From Cyanobacteria bacterium SZAS-4 (GTDB lineage Bacteria > Cyanobacteriota > Vampirovibrionia > Obscuribacterales > Obscuribacteraceae): DNA of 64,000 nt. The stretch spans positions 186,001 to 250,000 of the forward strand of contig JAFEAT010000020.1 of assembly GCA_018266255.1 (NCBI GenBank), read 5' to 3'. The notes below the pieces were generated by a model. The model was not told where the DNA came from. It searched no databases and was given only the letters and a program-made list of their open reading frames with translations. Of the stretch, positions 17,934 to 27,363 are shown one piece after another (within the stretch, counting starts at the first letter, position 1; each line of letters opens with the position of its first letter). The position numbers and the translations under genes are program-made.

Positions 17934-19679
17934 ATGAGTTCCACTGGAACCATCCATGGTGGCAGCGTGAATAGCACAAGTGTCGGTGGCGGCAATCGCT
18001 TCGAAGGCAAAGATTGGCTGTTGCTTGCAGCTCTTGCAGTAATCGCTTCGCTTATGTTTTTGCCATGTCTCGGTGCGGCCGGAATGTTCGACCCGACGGA
18101 CAGCTTCTTTATCGAATCTGGTCGTGAAATGTTTGAGACGAACAAGCTGATCGTGCCGCTGATGAATTACGAACCGTGGTTGGACAAACCTGCGCTTGCG
18201 TTTTGGTTCATCGTTCAAAGTATGCGCACTTTTGGTGTGAATGAATTTGCCGGACGTTTCCCATCTGCGTTGAGCGGGATATTGCTTGTGTTGACGACCT
18301 TTGCCTTGACCCGGCAAATTCTCAGTCGCAGGCAGGCATTTCTTGCCGCGTTGACGCTAGCTGCCTCCCCTCTGTTTTTGATAGTCGGACACGTCGCTTT
18401 GACTGATGAACCGCTTGCCCTTTTCCTGACCATCTCACTTTTGTCGATTGCCAACTTCGTCGTTCAGAAGCGCCGGATATTTTTGTTCCTCGGCTATTTC
18501 GCGCTGGCGCTCGCTGCGCTTTGCAAAGGTCCACTGGCCCTAGTCATCGTTGGGTTGATTACTGTCGGGTATTTGTTGCTCACGGCGCCGAAAAAAATCG
18601 TATCGTCGATTTTTGCTCTCCAACCATTACTCGCAATTGCGTTTCTACTGGTTGTCACAGTTCCTTATTACGTCTGGGCACATATCGGCACTAACGGTGA
18701 GTTCACGAATGCATTTTTTCTACGGCAGAATTTGGGCCGAATGGTTGGGGTGGTTAATCACGTAAATCCCTTCTGGTGGTACATCCCAGTTGTTATTGGG
18801 GGATTTTTTCCCTGGAGTTTGTGTGCAGTCGGCGCTGGACCTTTCCTCCTCAAGTTTTTTAAGAAACGCGGCAACCTTCTGACGGACCGTCAACAACTGG
18901 TGTTTTTCAGTATCTGTTGGGCGTTGATTGGATTCTTATTCTTTAGTGCAATTCCAACAAAGTTGCAGACTTATATAGTGCCGATTTTTCCAGCGCTTGC
19001 CATTGTCACTGGCGCATATTTAGACGAATTGCTGCGGATGAAACGTACGAGACCCTTTACTGTGTCAGCTGCTGGAATACTGGTTCTGAGCGCTGGTGCT
19101 GCTTTCCTGGTGCACTTCCTGAGCACGGGATCTGGTTTGATGACGACATTAGGTTATGCAACTTCAGCTTTCTTGGTTGTGGGATTGCTCGTCATGATGG
19201 TCGTTGCCAGGAAGAAATCTTGTCTTTCTCTTAGCACCGTCTACGGTGCAACATTATTGGGTTGCGGAATTTTTTTGCCATTGCTATTTGGACTGTATCA
19301 CGACAAGTACCAGGCTAACGTTGATAGCGCTGTTCGCTATTGCAAGGTGAACCAGGCGCATTTAGCTGCGGTGCAGTTCGAGTATCCATCACTCATTTAT
19401 CGATACCAGGAGAAAATTCCACTTCTCAAAAATCAGGAAGATCTGCAAGCGTATTCAGATGAGCCAGGAAAGCGGTGGATCTTCATTCCTGAAGAAGTTT
19501 TGAGCCTTTTGAGTTGGACCAAAAGATCCCCGAGAGTTGTTGGACATTGCGGCAAGTATTGGATCTTCGCCATCGGCAAAGACGCTCTCAAAGAAGATAC
19601 AATTGAGTGGAATGGCTTGTTACCGCAGTATCACTATCCAACAATCGCTGAGTTGGATGCGGATATGCGGCGCAATTAA
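17934..19679 (+). CDS. GT39 family membrane glycosyltransferase, copy B
   Basis: About 581 residues and roughly twelve membrane segments. The first loop reads GMFDPTDSFFIESGREMF and continues with LDKPALAFWFI, aligning with the ArnT loop. However, the catalytic Asp-Glu pair is replaced by Thr55-Asp56, with another Asp two residues earlier. The C-terminal part from about residue 460 is soluble. The ATG at 17934 follows the asnB stop after one base; the frame also contains a TTG at 17922 inside asnB. Its partner gene suggests a shared glycan pathway. Donor and acceptor are unknown. Confidence 0.85.
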   Translation: MSSTGTIHGGSVNSTSVGGGNRFEGKDWLLLAALAVIASLMFLPCLGAAGMFDPTDSFFIESGREMFETNKLIVPLMNYEPWLDKPALAFWFIVQSMRTFGVNEFAGRFPSALSGILLVLTTFALTRQILSRRQAFLAALTLAASPLFLIVGHVALTDEPLALFLTISLLSIANFVVQKRRIFLFLGYFALALAALCKGPLALVIVGLITVGYLLLTAPKKIVSSIFALQPLLAIAFLLVVTVPYYVWAHIGTNGEFTNAFFLRQNLGRMVGVVNHVNPFWWYIPVVIGGFFPWSLCAVGAGPFLLKFFKKRGNLLTDRQQLVFFSICWALIGFLFFSAIPTKLQTYIVPIFPALAIVTGAYLDELLRMKRTRPFTVSAAGILVLSAGAAFLVHFLSTGSGLMTTLGYATSAFLVVGLLVMMVVARKKSCLSLSTVYGATLLGCGIFLPLLFGLYHDKYQANVDSAVRYCKVNQAHLAAVQFEYPSLIYRYQEKIPLLKNQEDLQAYSDEPGKRWIFIPEEVLSLLSWTKRSPRVVGHCGKYWIFAIGKDALKEDTIEWNGLLPQYHYPTIAELDADMRRN

Positions 19680-19689
19680 AAGTACGGAT

Positions 19690-20799
19690 TCAGATATAGA
19701 GAGATTTGAGCGCCGGTCTGACATTCGCATCTGATATCAGATCGGTGCTGTCACTGAATTGATCGATACTTCCTATGGGGCGTTTCTGAGCGATTTTGAT
19801 CACAACCGGGTCTTTGATTTGCGCAAAGATCGCTTTTGAAAAATCACCCATACTAATGACTGCAAATGGACGTCCATGGAATTGACGAACTGATGTGGGC
19901 AGTTCTTCGGTAATTCGAAGCAAGTTGTGAGCCGTCGCTACATACGAATATGCTTCTGAAAGCGATTTCTGACGGTCCTCCCAGGTGCTTGCAGCGAGAG
20001 TTTGCTGGAACATTGGCACCAGGGACTTTGACGCGTTGAGACGGGCGAAAGCGGTGCCAAACCATTTTTGATATGGTGCGTACTGTTTCTCCATCAGGAA
20101 ACAGAGTCGCATTAAGTCGCGCACCAATCTTGCTGCAATTATCGCCGAGCCTAATTCATCACCTGCGTAACCCGCACGTCCCATCAGATGTTCTTCTTGC
20201 TCAATGCGCGTCCACTGGCATCCCAGTAAGTAAAGCCAAATATCGTTTGGATAGTACGCGAAACGATCGCGGGTGGTTTGCAATCCGATCTGGTCTTCAA
20301 AGACTCGACCGGCGATGATAGTCGCTAGTTTTTGTTCCGGAAAGGTAAGCCAATCAGACGGTTCGATCTCTTCTGAAAGCTCAAATTTGATGTGTTGCGA
20401 AAAGAATTTCTGTAGGGTCAAGACTTCTGCCGAATGGCTTTTTGTAGGGTGTTCGCCATCGCTCATTTCGTTTGTGGATCTGAGTTCTACGATCTGATTG
20501 GGTGTAGTGAACTGTGTGGAAAATCCGCCAAAAGTCTTCGGTAAATGCTTTTGTAGCATCAGTGCAACTTGTTTTCCGAATTTAGCATGATCAGAGTCTG
20601 ACAAGAAGAGCATGACGCGCGGTCCCCAGTCATGGTCCTGGGACATTTCGCTGTCAAATCCGAGAACTTCCGAGCCGTCTCCGATCAGTCCTGCAGAAAA
20701 TTCCATCTCTGGAAAATGAGAGTGCAATAGTGGTCTGACCGCCTGTCGAAAATATCTTTCGCTCAGATCCAATCCCTTATTTGAGCGTAGGTCAGACAT
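19690..20799 (-). CDS. DUF4037 domain protein (nucleotidyltransferase-like)
   Basis: This 369-residue protein opens with a segment typical of DUF4037 proteins: SAGLIGDGSEVLGFDSEMSQ followed by DHDWGPRVMLFL. This resembles the G-S...D-x-D core of the nucleotidyltransferase fold. An alpha-helical second half contains GLQTTRDRFAYYPNDIWLYL. No export signal is seen. It lies 22 bp downstream of GT39 copy C on the same strand and ends 10 bp from the stop of copy B in a tight convergent arrangement. The molecular function of the family is not established; transfer of a nucleotide to a small molecule is a guess. Confidence 0.8.
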   Translation of the reverse strand: MSDLRSNKGLDLSERYFRQAVRPLLHSHFPEMEFSAGLIGDGSEVLGFDSEMSQDHDWGPRVMLFLSDSDHAKFGKQVALMLQKHLPKTFGGFSTQFTTPNQIVELRSTNEMSDGEHPTKSHSAEVLTLQKFFSQHIKFELSEEIEPSDWLTFPEQKLATIIAGRVFEDQIGLQTTRDRFAYYPNDIWLYLLGCQWTRIEQEEHLMGRAGYAGDELGSAIIAARLVRDLMRLCFLMEKQYAPYQKWFGTAFARLNASKSLVPMFQQTLAASTWEDRQKSLSEAYSYVATAHNLLRITEELPTSVRQFHGRPFAVISMGDFSKAIFAQIKDPVVIKIAQKRPIGSIDQFSDSTDLISDANVRPALKSLYI

Positions 20800-20821
20800 A
20801 TCCTGTGTGTGAGCGTCGTTT

Positions 20822-22606
20822 CTACTGACGAAGGGTGGCGTCTGATTCTGCTTTGGACATGTTGGTCACGAGCAAAAGATGTATCTTGCCCATTAGATGG
20901 CCCTTGCGTCTGATCAAAAATCCGATGTCACTCTTTTCGTACATATACGGTCTGTCTTCGACTACAGTAACTTTCTGACGAACGCTTTCTGGAAGTTCGG
21001 CGAATCGATTTTCAGGAACTATTACGTAGACCGGATCTTTTTGCAGAAGAAAGTTCGCCATCGAAGTTGCGTCGTCCAGTTGAACCGGCACGCGATCAGT
21101 TTCGAAAAGCGTGACATCAAACCAATCCACTGTGACGCCGAAGTCTTTATGCAGGGCGATTTGAGCAGCCGGATGCCGTTTGATCATCTGGATATATTGC
21201 AGACCGGGAGCTTGAATTGCCATGGCGGGGTGCACTTGGATTGCGAATGAAAGGATAGCAACCGCAATTCCAGCACTGAATAGCACGTAAGGTGCAAAAT
21301 AGTGTTTGCGCTTTAGAGCTACTACTGCTGCTCCACCGGTGAGAAGCAATCCGATCGGCATCAGGCACCAGGAGGCGAAATCCTCATTGTTGGTGACTGC
21401 GGGCAAAAGGGCCGCTGCAACGAAACTGCCTGCGATGAGTATTGAGGCTGAGAACCAGGCTCCACCCTTTGCCAGAATGTTCTTGTTTTCAATCCAGCGA
21501 ACCAGGTGCAGTCCCACGATTCCAGCTGCTGCAGGAAACGCAGGTAAATCGTAGTAGTTCATCTTTCCGCGTGATAGCGTGAAAAATGTAGTAGTCAGGA
21601 TCAACCAAATCCAGAGATAGAGTTCTGTTTTTGATTCTTCGACATTTGTCTTCTTGATCCAGCGCTTGATCGAATCAACAAAAGCAATTGGTACAAACAG
21701 ACACCATGGGGCAAACCCATTGAAGAAGGCGCCTATCATGTAGAAGGGATCGTTGTGAAACTCATATGCAGAGCCGAAGAAGCGCTCGACATTATGATGC
21801 CACAGCCACATTCCGATGTTTGCACCGGTGTGTACAGCTGCAGTGGCGGCTATGTACCAGGGAGCGGCAACTGCAAAAAAGAGCACAGCGCACACGGCAA
21901 TCTGTGTGAATTTGAGAATCTTCCAGTTTTTTGTCAAAAGCAAATAGAGGAAGAATGAAAACGCCGGAAGAATGAGAGCGACTGGTCCTTTTGTAAGAAC
22001 GCCGAGACCCATGCTGATCGAGGCGATTATGAAAGATATGAATCTGACCTTTTCATTTTTGAGCGCCACAAACATAGCAATCAGTGCGATTGTGTCGAAA
22101 AGCGTTAACAGCATATCGGTCATGCACAATGTCGAGAATTCCCAGTACCGCGAGGATGTGGCGAGGATTAGGGTGGACAGCAAGCTGACGTCGCTGCCCC
22201 AGATTTTGCGTATAGACAGAGCAAATATTCCAAGACAGGCCAATGAAGCTAAAAGAGATGGAATGCGAGCTGAGAAGTCATTTACGCCAAATAGCTTGAA
22301 GCAAGGAATAATCGCCCAGTAGTTGAGTACAGGTTTGTCGATAACACCAATATTTCTATAGAGCGGCACAATGAAACTATTTGCCCTCAGCATTTCCTTG
22401 GAAATCTCAGCGTATGCTATTTCAGAACGGGCAAATTTGATGCGTGTGTAAGAGACAGTGGCGAAAGTGCAGCCCGCAACTAAGAGCAAAGCGAGTAGAA
22501 ATTTGAAAAAGTGCTTCTCAGTCAGCGATTTGAGGGCAGGACTGCGTGGGACTGTATTTGAATCTAGTTCCGTGGCTCGTTCTGTTGATTGAGCTTCGAT
22601 TGGCAT
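20822..22606 (-). CDS. GT39 family membrane glycosyltransferase, copy C
   Basis: About 594 residues with the same ArnT-like membrane topology. The first loop is ARSEIAYAEISKEML, then IDKPVLNYWAI. The Glu of the family's Asp-Glu pair is kept (Glu62), but the Asp is Ser61. I chose the ATG at 22606 because GGAG lies 9 bases upstream; an ATG five codons earlier (22621) lacks a site. The gene is followed by the DUF4037 gene after 22 bp. It is the most divergent of the three GT39 copies in the window, and catalysis by the usual Asp mechanism is doubtful without testing. Confidence 0.85.
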   Translation of the reverse strand: MPIEAQSTERATELDSNTVPRSPALKSLTEKHFFKFLLALLLVAGCTFATVSYTRIKFARSEIAYAEISKEMLRANSFIVPLYRNIGVIDKPVLNYWAIIPCFKLFGVNDFSARIPSLLASLACLGIFALSIRKIWGSDVSLLSTLILATSSRYWEFSTLCMTDMLLTLFDTIALIAMFVALKNEKVRFISFIIASISMGLGVLTKGPVALILPAFSFFLYLLLTKNWKILKFTQIAVCAVLFFAVAAPWYIAATAAVHTGANIGMWLWHHNVERFFGSAYEFHNDPFYMIGAFFNGFAPWCLFVPIAFVDSIKRWIKKTNVEESKTELYLWIWLILTTTFFTLSRGKMNYYDLPAFPAAAGIVGLHLVRWIENKNILAKGGAWFSASILIAGSFVAAALLPAVTNNEDFASWCLMPIGLLLTGGAAVVALKRKHYFAPYVLFSAGIAVAILSFAIQVHPAMAIQAPGLQYIQMIKRHPAAQIALHKDFGVTVDWFDVTLFETDRVPVQLDDATSMANFLLQKDPVYVIVPENRFAELPESVRQKVTVVEDRPYMYEKSDIGFLIRRKGHLMGKIHLLLVTNMSKAESDATLRQ

Positions 22607-22837
22607 GCGGCGCGACTCCATAGAGAGCCATATCTTGGCAGGTATGTAGGATGGACGCTTTAGCCAGCTCTAAGGGTATTAAATCCGCGCCTTTCTTGAT
22701 TGGATTGGCGATGCGAAAACCCTATCGATTCGAGTTCTGCTGGAGTGTGAAGAGATATCTTGGTCCGCCGGCAGTGGTTGAGAATTTTGTAAGCCACATC
22801 CAGCTGGAACAAGAAAATGAACCTCGTACAAGTCTCT

Positions 22838-22991
22838 TTTTTGCCGATATCGGCAAAAATTACAGTGCCCATTTCTGTTTCGGGCTTATTAGCAGGTGAA
22901 AGATAAAGGCTGCCAAGTGCTCGCCCTCTGTATTTACAAAGCAAGTTTTCAGTCAGTTTAAGCTTTGAATTTTTGCCGATATCGGCAAAAA
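22838..22991. repeat. Palindromic repeat, cluster 3 (two copies)
   Basis: Perfect 22-bp palindromes lie at 22838-22859 and 22970-22991. Their centres are 132 bp apart, exactly four times the 33-bp spacing of clusters 2, 7 and 8. The intervening 110 bp contain no gene. The cluster is upstream of GT39 copy C and downstream of the TPR gene. Confidence 0.95.
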
Positions 22992-23010
22992 ACAACAACC
23001 CAAAACACGA

Positions 23011-23044
23011 CAAAAAGCGAAAAGGCGCCCGCGAGAGGCGCCAG
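23011..23044 (-). terminator. Rho-independent terminator of the TPR gene
   Basis: On the minus strand, GGCGCC, a 7-base loop and GGCGCC form a GC-only stem, followed by TTTT and shortly by a second T run. It lies about 30 bp beyond the stop of the TPR gene. The position and order fit an intrinsic terminator. Confidence 0.75.
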
Positions 23045-23074
23045 TGCGGTGTGTGATTTGGTGGGACGGAAGAC

Positions 23075-23416
23075 TTAGGCTGTCTCTGCCACTTTGGTGA
23101 TTGTCGGCATCTGTCGACGTGGCTTCAAATCATTCATCAGTCCACGGATCTCTTCGCAATCTTCATGCGATTCACCGTATTCACGAACGAGAATTGTAAG
23201 CAGTCTGTTAAGCAATCGTTGTGCGTCGATCTCATTTTCTAGAGCACACTGAATCATGCCTAGATTGTAGAGATAGGGGATCAATGCAGCATCCTCTGCG
23301 CCTACGGTTCGCTCCTGGATTGAGAACGCTTTCTCGTACATGCGTCGAGCCCTGGTGTAATCACCTCTTTCTTCTAGAAGTTCGCCCTTTGCAAGTAGTT
23401 CGGTAGCAGTAATCAT
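23075..23416 (-). CDS. Small TPR-like protein
   Basis: A protein of 113 residues starting MITATELLAKGELLEERGDY. It consists of helix pairs with the TPR pattern: GDYTRARRMYEKAFSIQERT, then a second unit with ALIPYLYNLGMIQCALE and a third partial one. This is the Tpr_12/kinesin-light-chain style of repeat, so a small protein-interaction module is likely. There is no signal peptide. A strong GGAGGT five bases upstream fixes the start at 23416, not the longer frame to 23428. No partner can be inferred from the neighbours. Confidence 0.8.
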   Translation of the reverse strand: MITATELLAKGELLEERGDYTRARRMYEKAFSIQERTVGAEDAALIPYLYNLGMIQCALENEIDAQRLLNRLLTILVREYGESHEDCEEIRGLMNDLKPRRQMPTITKVAETA

Positions 23417-23859
23417 AATGACCTCCATACGAATGTATACGGCAGCGCCACCACAAGTGGTATCGCATCGGTTTTGGGTGTTGTTTTATTTAGTGTTGAG
23501 TATCAAATTCGATCGCCGGGAATGCTCCGTCCTTTGCGATCCGGTTAAACACTTCGCTCATGCATCAGCGCATCCAGGAGGTGGTTGTTAACCGTTTAAC
23601 TTGATTTCGATGAGAACATCATAAACCCGGTCTCACATAGTTAGCAATACGGCTTACTGCATTGTTCTTCGATAGAGGAAAAATATATCCAATTATGAGA
23701 TCCGCACAGGTACGGCGTTTCGTTTGGCGGACAAATGTATGTCTATACAAACTGAATATAAATTCGAACGTTAAACGTGAAAGCAGCCCGCAAGGCTAAC
23801 TCGTTGAACTTGGCTTGTCATGCGCTCTTCCGGCGATTGCTGCAAGCTTTGACGAAAAA
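23417..23859. other. Non-coding gap
   Basis: About 440 bp without a supported gene. It contains an ACCACAAGTGGT hairpin near 23450 and an inverted pair GTTAAAC / GTTTAAC about 50 bp apart around 23543-23605, neither of clear meaning. I see no palindrome copy of the main family and no RNA gene. Confidence 0.5.
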
Positions 23860-24576
23860 TTAGATATTATCTTTCGCCACGTTTGCGTAGTACGCCTGAT
23901 ACTGATGAACCTCGGATTCCCGCTCACAGTGCGTTCTTTCTTTACTATCGCGTGCAGCATAAGCCCGATCTTGCCATCGCTTCATCTCCGATACGTGATA
24001 GTCGACCTCCTTCTGAAGCTGCTTGCGACGCTCGTTTTGGCGCATCTCGAACAATCGAAGTTGTTCGACATCTACTGCATACTTTCGTAGCGTGATTCTG
24101 TCTTTCGCCGGATCCTTTGACTCTGTCTCGATTTCTTCTACTAGCTTATTTCGTTCGCCGATCAGAAATGCATCGTCGTGAAACTCTTTTGAATGAGTGA
24201 AGCTGAGCTTCAAAGAGTTCAGATAAGCAGCTTCTTCCTGTGCATCTTCCGCCATGCGTTTGGCTAAATCTGATTGTGCCTCGGCTTCGCGTTTTGCTTC
24301 CCACTCTTTTTGAACTCGCTCATACTCCTTTTCTAGTGGATGTTTTTGTCTATTCAGATGCGGAAATATTGCCTCGACGATGAACTGCGCGCCGAGAAAA
24401 AGTGTTGCCAAGCTTTTCCCGAAGAGCAGCATGATTTCTCCGAAGACGTGGAACTGTTCTTGCACTTCTTCAACCAATTTGTTTCTCGGTACTACTAGTG
24501 TGCGGCAACAGTGCGCACACAGGACTGGGTTGTGAACGTGATCGTGATCGTATCCAATGATGTTTGCTGTATTCAT
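23860..24576 (-). CDS. Hypothetical membrane-anchored coiled-coil protein
   Basis: A 238-residue protein of no recognised family. It starts with a His-rich segment (YDHDHVHN) and a Cys cluster (CAHCC), which could bind a metal. A hydrophobic stretch follows at about residues 46-70 (IMLLFGKSLATLFLGAQFIV). The remaining 165 residues are strongly charged, rich in Glu, Lys, Arg and Ala, and predicted as long helices or coiled coil. The start at 24576 is an ATG preceded by GAGGACAA. It is divergent from the symporter gene. Function unknown. Confidence 0.65.
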   Translation of the reverse strand: MNTANIIGYDHDHVHNPVLCAHCCRTLVVPRNKLVEEVQEQFHVFGEIMLLFGKSLATLFLGAQFIVEAIFPHLNRQKHPLEKEYERVQKEWEAKREAEAQSDLAKRMAEDAQEEAAYLNSLKLSFTHSKEFHDDAFLIGERNKLVEEIETESKDPAKDRITLRKYAVDVEQLRLFEMRQNERRKQLQKEVDYHVSEMKRWQDRAYAARDSKERTHCERESEVHQYQAYYANVAKDNI

Positions 24577-24840
24577 TGTTTGTCCTCAAAAGATCGCACG
24601 CACGCTCGCGCGAGTAAAACTCGCGCATAACCATATATAGGTGTGAGCTGTAGCGTGTACGAAGGTGTCGATTAACGACGGGGGGCGGTTTGAGCCGCAC
24701 GAGAGACAATATATCTTCGAGTTTTGGCACTCTCTTGGCATCAAAAGATGAATTCGTGCGTAATTTACGTAGTGCAAAAACATCTAAAATGTTCGCATCT
24801 GCTAGATTGATAGCGGGTTTCCGAGATGTGCAAGGTTCTC

Positions 24841-26094
24841 ATGAAGATCAAATGGCCTAGTTTAACTACCCAAATTTTTATTGGTCTCTTTGCCGGCATT
24901 GCCATAGGTTGGCTCTATCCCCATGTGGGATTGGCTATAGAGCCTGGTGCAGAGGTGTTCTTGCGCATGGTCAAGACGATCATCGCTCCTCTGATATTCG
25001 CGACGCTAGTTGTTGGTATCGCCGGTGGTGGTCACGTCAGTTCGGTTGGAAGACTGGGACTGAAGTGCATGATCTACTTTGAAGTGGTGACAACTTTTGC
25101 GCTTGCGATTGGTCTGCTGCTGGTCAACACTATCCAGCCAGGTGTAGGTGTCAATCTTACCTCTGGCAACGAAGCAGAGCTGGCGTCTCTAGCTGCTAAA
25201 CAGCCAAACATCTCTGACATCGTTACACACATATTTCCCAGCAGCGTCATTGATTCAATGGCACGAGGCGATGTTCTTCAAATTGTTGTTTTCACAATGC
25301 TTTTTGCCGTTGCGGTTTCGGCCACCAAGGCGACCATGATCGTGCAATTTTGCGAACAACTGTCCACTGTCATGTTCAAGTACACAGGCTACGTTATGAA
25401 GTTCGCCCCTATCGGCGTTGCATGCGCAATGGCAGCCACTGTGGGGCATCATGGTGTCAGTGTGCTGATCTCCCTGGGGAAATTAGTCGGCACTCTTTAT
25501 CTCGCTTTATTTGTCTTTATCGTGGTCATCCTTTTGCCGATTGCAATGATTGCGCGTATCCCAATTAAACGATTTGCACAAGCGGTCAAAGAACCGATGT
25601 TGATCGCATTTTCCACTACCAGCAGTGAGGCAGCGTTTCCTAAAGCGATGTTGAACATGGAGAGCATCGGCGTGCCTCGAGGCGTTGTCAGCTTCGTGCT
25701 TCCGCTAGGTTACACTTTCAATTTAGATGGAACGACCCTGTATCTTTCGCTCGCTTCGGTATTCGTTGCTCAAGCAGCGGGAGTAAGTTTGTCTATCCAG
25801 CAGCAAGTGTTGATGATGTTGACGTTGATGCTAACTAGCAAAGGCGTGGCTGCGGTTCCTCGCGCTTCGTTGGTGATTTTGGCTGGCACTCTTGCGTCTT
25901 TCAATCTTCCACTGTCAGGCATTGCGCTGATTCTTGGAGTGGATACGGTTATGGATATGGCTCGGACTTCGGTGAATGTGCTTGGCAATTGTCTGGCATC
26001 GGCAGTGGTGGCGCGCTGGGAAGGCATTTTCGTAGATGAGCCTGTCGCAATCGATGTCGAAGCTAATGCGGAATCCGAAGTGGGTGTTGCTTGA
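24841..26094 (+). CDS. Dicarboxylate/amino acid:cation symporter (DAACS family)
   Basis: About 417 residues with eight membrane segments and two re-entrant loops. Diagnostic motifs are FSTTSSEAAFPKAM (hairpin 1), the long segment with GYTFNLDGTTLYLSLA, SKGVAAVPRAS (hairpin 2) and VDTVMDMARTSVNVLGN. These are the GltP/DctA/GltT signatures for Na+- or H+-coupled uptake of glutamate, aspartate or C4-dicarboxylates; which one is not settled. The ATG at 24841 has AAGG nearby; an in-frame ATG at 24826 is the alternative. It is a single gene, convergent with the GNAT gene. Confidence 0.92.
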   Translation: MKIKWPSLTTQIFIGLFAGIAIGWLYPHVGLAIEPGAEVFLRMVKTIIAPLIFATLVVGIAGGGHVSSVGRLGLKCMIYFEVVTTFALAIGLLLVNTIQPGVGVNLTSGNEAELASLAAKQPNISDIVTHIFPSSVIDSMARGDVLQIVVFTMLFAVAVSATKATMIVQFCEQLSTVMFKYTGYVMKFAPIGVACAMAATVGHHGVSVLISLGKLVGTLYLALFVFIVVILLPIAMIARIPIKRFAQAVKEPMLIAFSTTSSEAAFPKAMLNMESIGVPRGVVSFVLPLGYTFNLDGTTLYLSLASVFVAQAAGVSLSIQQQVLMMLTLMLTSKGVAAVPRASLVILAGTLASFNLPLSGIALILGVDTVMDMARTSVNVLGNCLASAVVARWEGIFVDEPVAIDVEANAESEVGVA

Positions 26095-26109
26095 TGCGTT
26101 TCTAGTAAG

Positions 26110-26131
26110 TCGTGCGGGGGAAGCCGCACGA
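26110..26131. other. Hairpin between convergent genes
   Basis: TCGTGCGG and CCGCACGA form an 8-bp stem with a 6-base loop between the symporter and GNAT stop codons. No T run follows on either strand, so it is not a standard intrinsic terminator. It may still stop transcription or protect 3' ends. Confidence 0.5.
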
Positions 26132-26142
26132 TGCGAGTTGCG

Positions 26143-27363
26143 TTAGTGACTGATCTGCTTCATAACACTGAGGTAGGCAGTGCTGGCTGCGCCTACACGC
26201 CAATCAGTTGGCGGCTGCCAGTATCCGTTCGCCTTGTTGAACTCGAGCACGGCTGGATCGAATTTACCGAGCTGATAGCCGCCTTCATCGGTCATGAATG
26301 TGTGTGCTGTCTTGACTGCGTTGAACTCATCTGGCTTGAACACGAATGCTCGGTGTTCGGCCATGCCTCTGTAGGCTGGGTCTTCGAAGTCGATGATGTT
26401 GTATTTGATATTCGTGTTAGGAGCATCAAGTCTGTCATAAAACTTCGATCTTCTGATCCGAGTGGCCAGTTCATCAGCTGCTATTCCGGCTTCTTTCGGG
26501 TGTTCCATCTCCAGCGTCATTGCCACCAGGTCTGGCCTTTCTGTTTTGATCGATTCAGCTACACGTTGAAGATGCAGCGAGCCGATTCCCTGCGATCTAC
26601 TTGCTTCATTTGTGGCGATGAAGTCCAGCCCAGCGAATTTGGTTGCGCTTTCATCGTGGAGGGAAGTGAACGAAAATGCTCCCAGTTTGCCCTCTGAATC
26701 GCGGGTAGCGTGAACTAAAATTCTGCCTCTGTTGACCAGATCCGCCACTTCTTCAGTCGGCTGTCGTTCCGCCTTAGGGAACGATGCCTCGTACAGATTT
26801 ATGACGTCTGGCTGCAGCTCCTTAGCACGTGTGGTTGTGAATTGTTCTGGGTGCTCCATGGTTCTTGGCAGTTCGTTCAACTTGATGGACGGTTTGAGAT
26901 CGAATGCCGGCGTTTTGGGCATCAATTCTGGTGTGAGTCTGAACGCTGTGTAACCACCTGCGATACCGCCCAGACCCATGGCAGTGTAATCAACCAGGCC
27001 TGAGCCCAGATTGTCTGCCAAAACGTTTTTGTTGTGTGCAAGGCTGTTTGGATTGTTCCAAACGTCATACGCAGGGGCGCCGATTTTGAGTCCCCAATCA
27101 GCTACCGCCAAACCTATTCCAACTTTTCCTGCAAGAGGTATTGTCCGTTCTACAAGCGGCATCAAAGCCTTGCCTAACAGGGCGGGATTTTTGGTTAGCG
27201 CTGCGATTCCGGCTCCGACTACCGCCGCAGTGGCAATTTCATTCACGAGTTCGCCTTTATGGTTCTGAAATCGGTCTTGTACCGCATTCCACAAGTTGTC
27301 TTTTAAACTTGCGAACAGTTCGGCCTCGTTATTTAGATTGGTGCGAAAATCTGTTTTCTCCAT
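26143..27363 (-). CDS. GNAT-domain protein with hydrophobic N-terminal domain
   Basis: The protein has 406 residues. The N-terminal ~150 residues are Ala/Gly-rich and hydrophobic (EIATAAVVGAGIAALTKNPA and later YTAMGLGGIAGGYTAF) and look like a membrane-inserting or self-packing region, not a signal peptide. Residues ~180-330 form a GNAT acetyltransferase: ELQPDVINLYEASFP, then FIATNEASRSQGIGSLHLQR with the acetyl-CoA loop. A tail of about 50 residues ends the protein. The fusion is not one I can name. An acetyl-CoA-dependent enzyme tethered to membrane or to a larger assembly is an inference. Confidence 0.7.
   Translation of the reverse strand: MEKTDFRTNLNNEAELFASLKDNLWNAVQDRFQNHKGELVNEIATAAVVGAGIAALTKNPALLGKALMPLVERTIPLAGKVGIGLAVADWGLKIGAPAYDVWNNPNSLAHNKNVLADNLGSGLVDYTAMGLGGIAGGYTAFRLTPELMPKTPAFDLKPSIKLNELPRTMEHPEQFTTTRAKELQPDVINLYEASFPKAERQPTEEVADLVNRGRILVHATRDSEGKLGAFSFTSLHDESATKFAGLDFIATNEASRSQGIGSLHLQRVAESIKTERPDLVAMTLEMEHPKEAGIAADELATRIRRSKFYDRLDAPNTNIKYNIIDFEDPAYRGMAEHRAFVFKPDEFNAVKTAHTFMTDEGGYQLGKFDPAVLEFNKANGYWQPPTDWRVGAASTAYLSVMKQISH

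Noticed and set aside
22660..23013. Minus-strand ORF across palindrome cluster 3
   Set aside because: It reads FADIGKN-type repeat peptides and overlaps the terminator of the TPR gene. It is not a credible gene.
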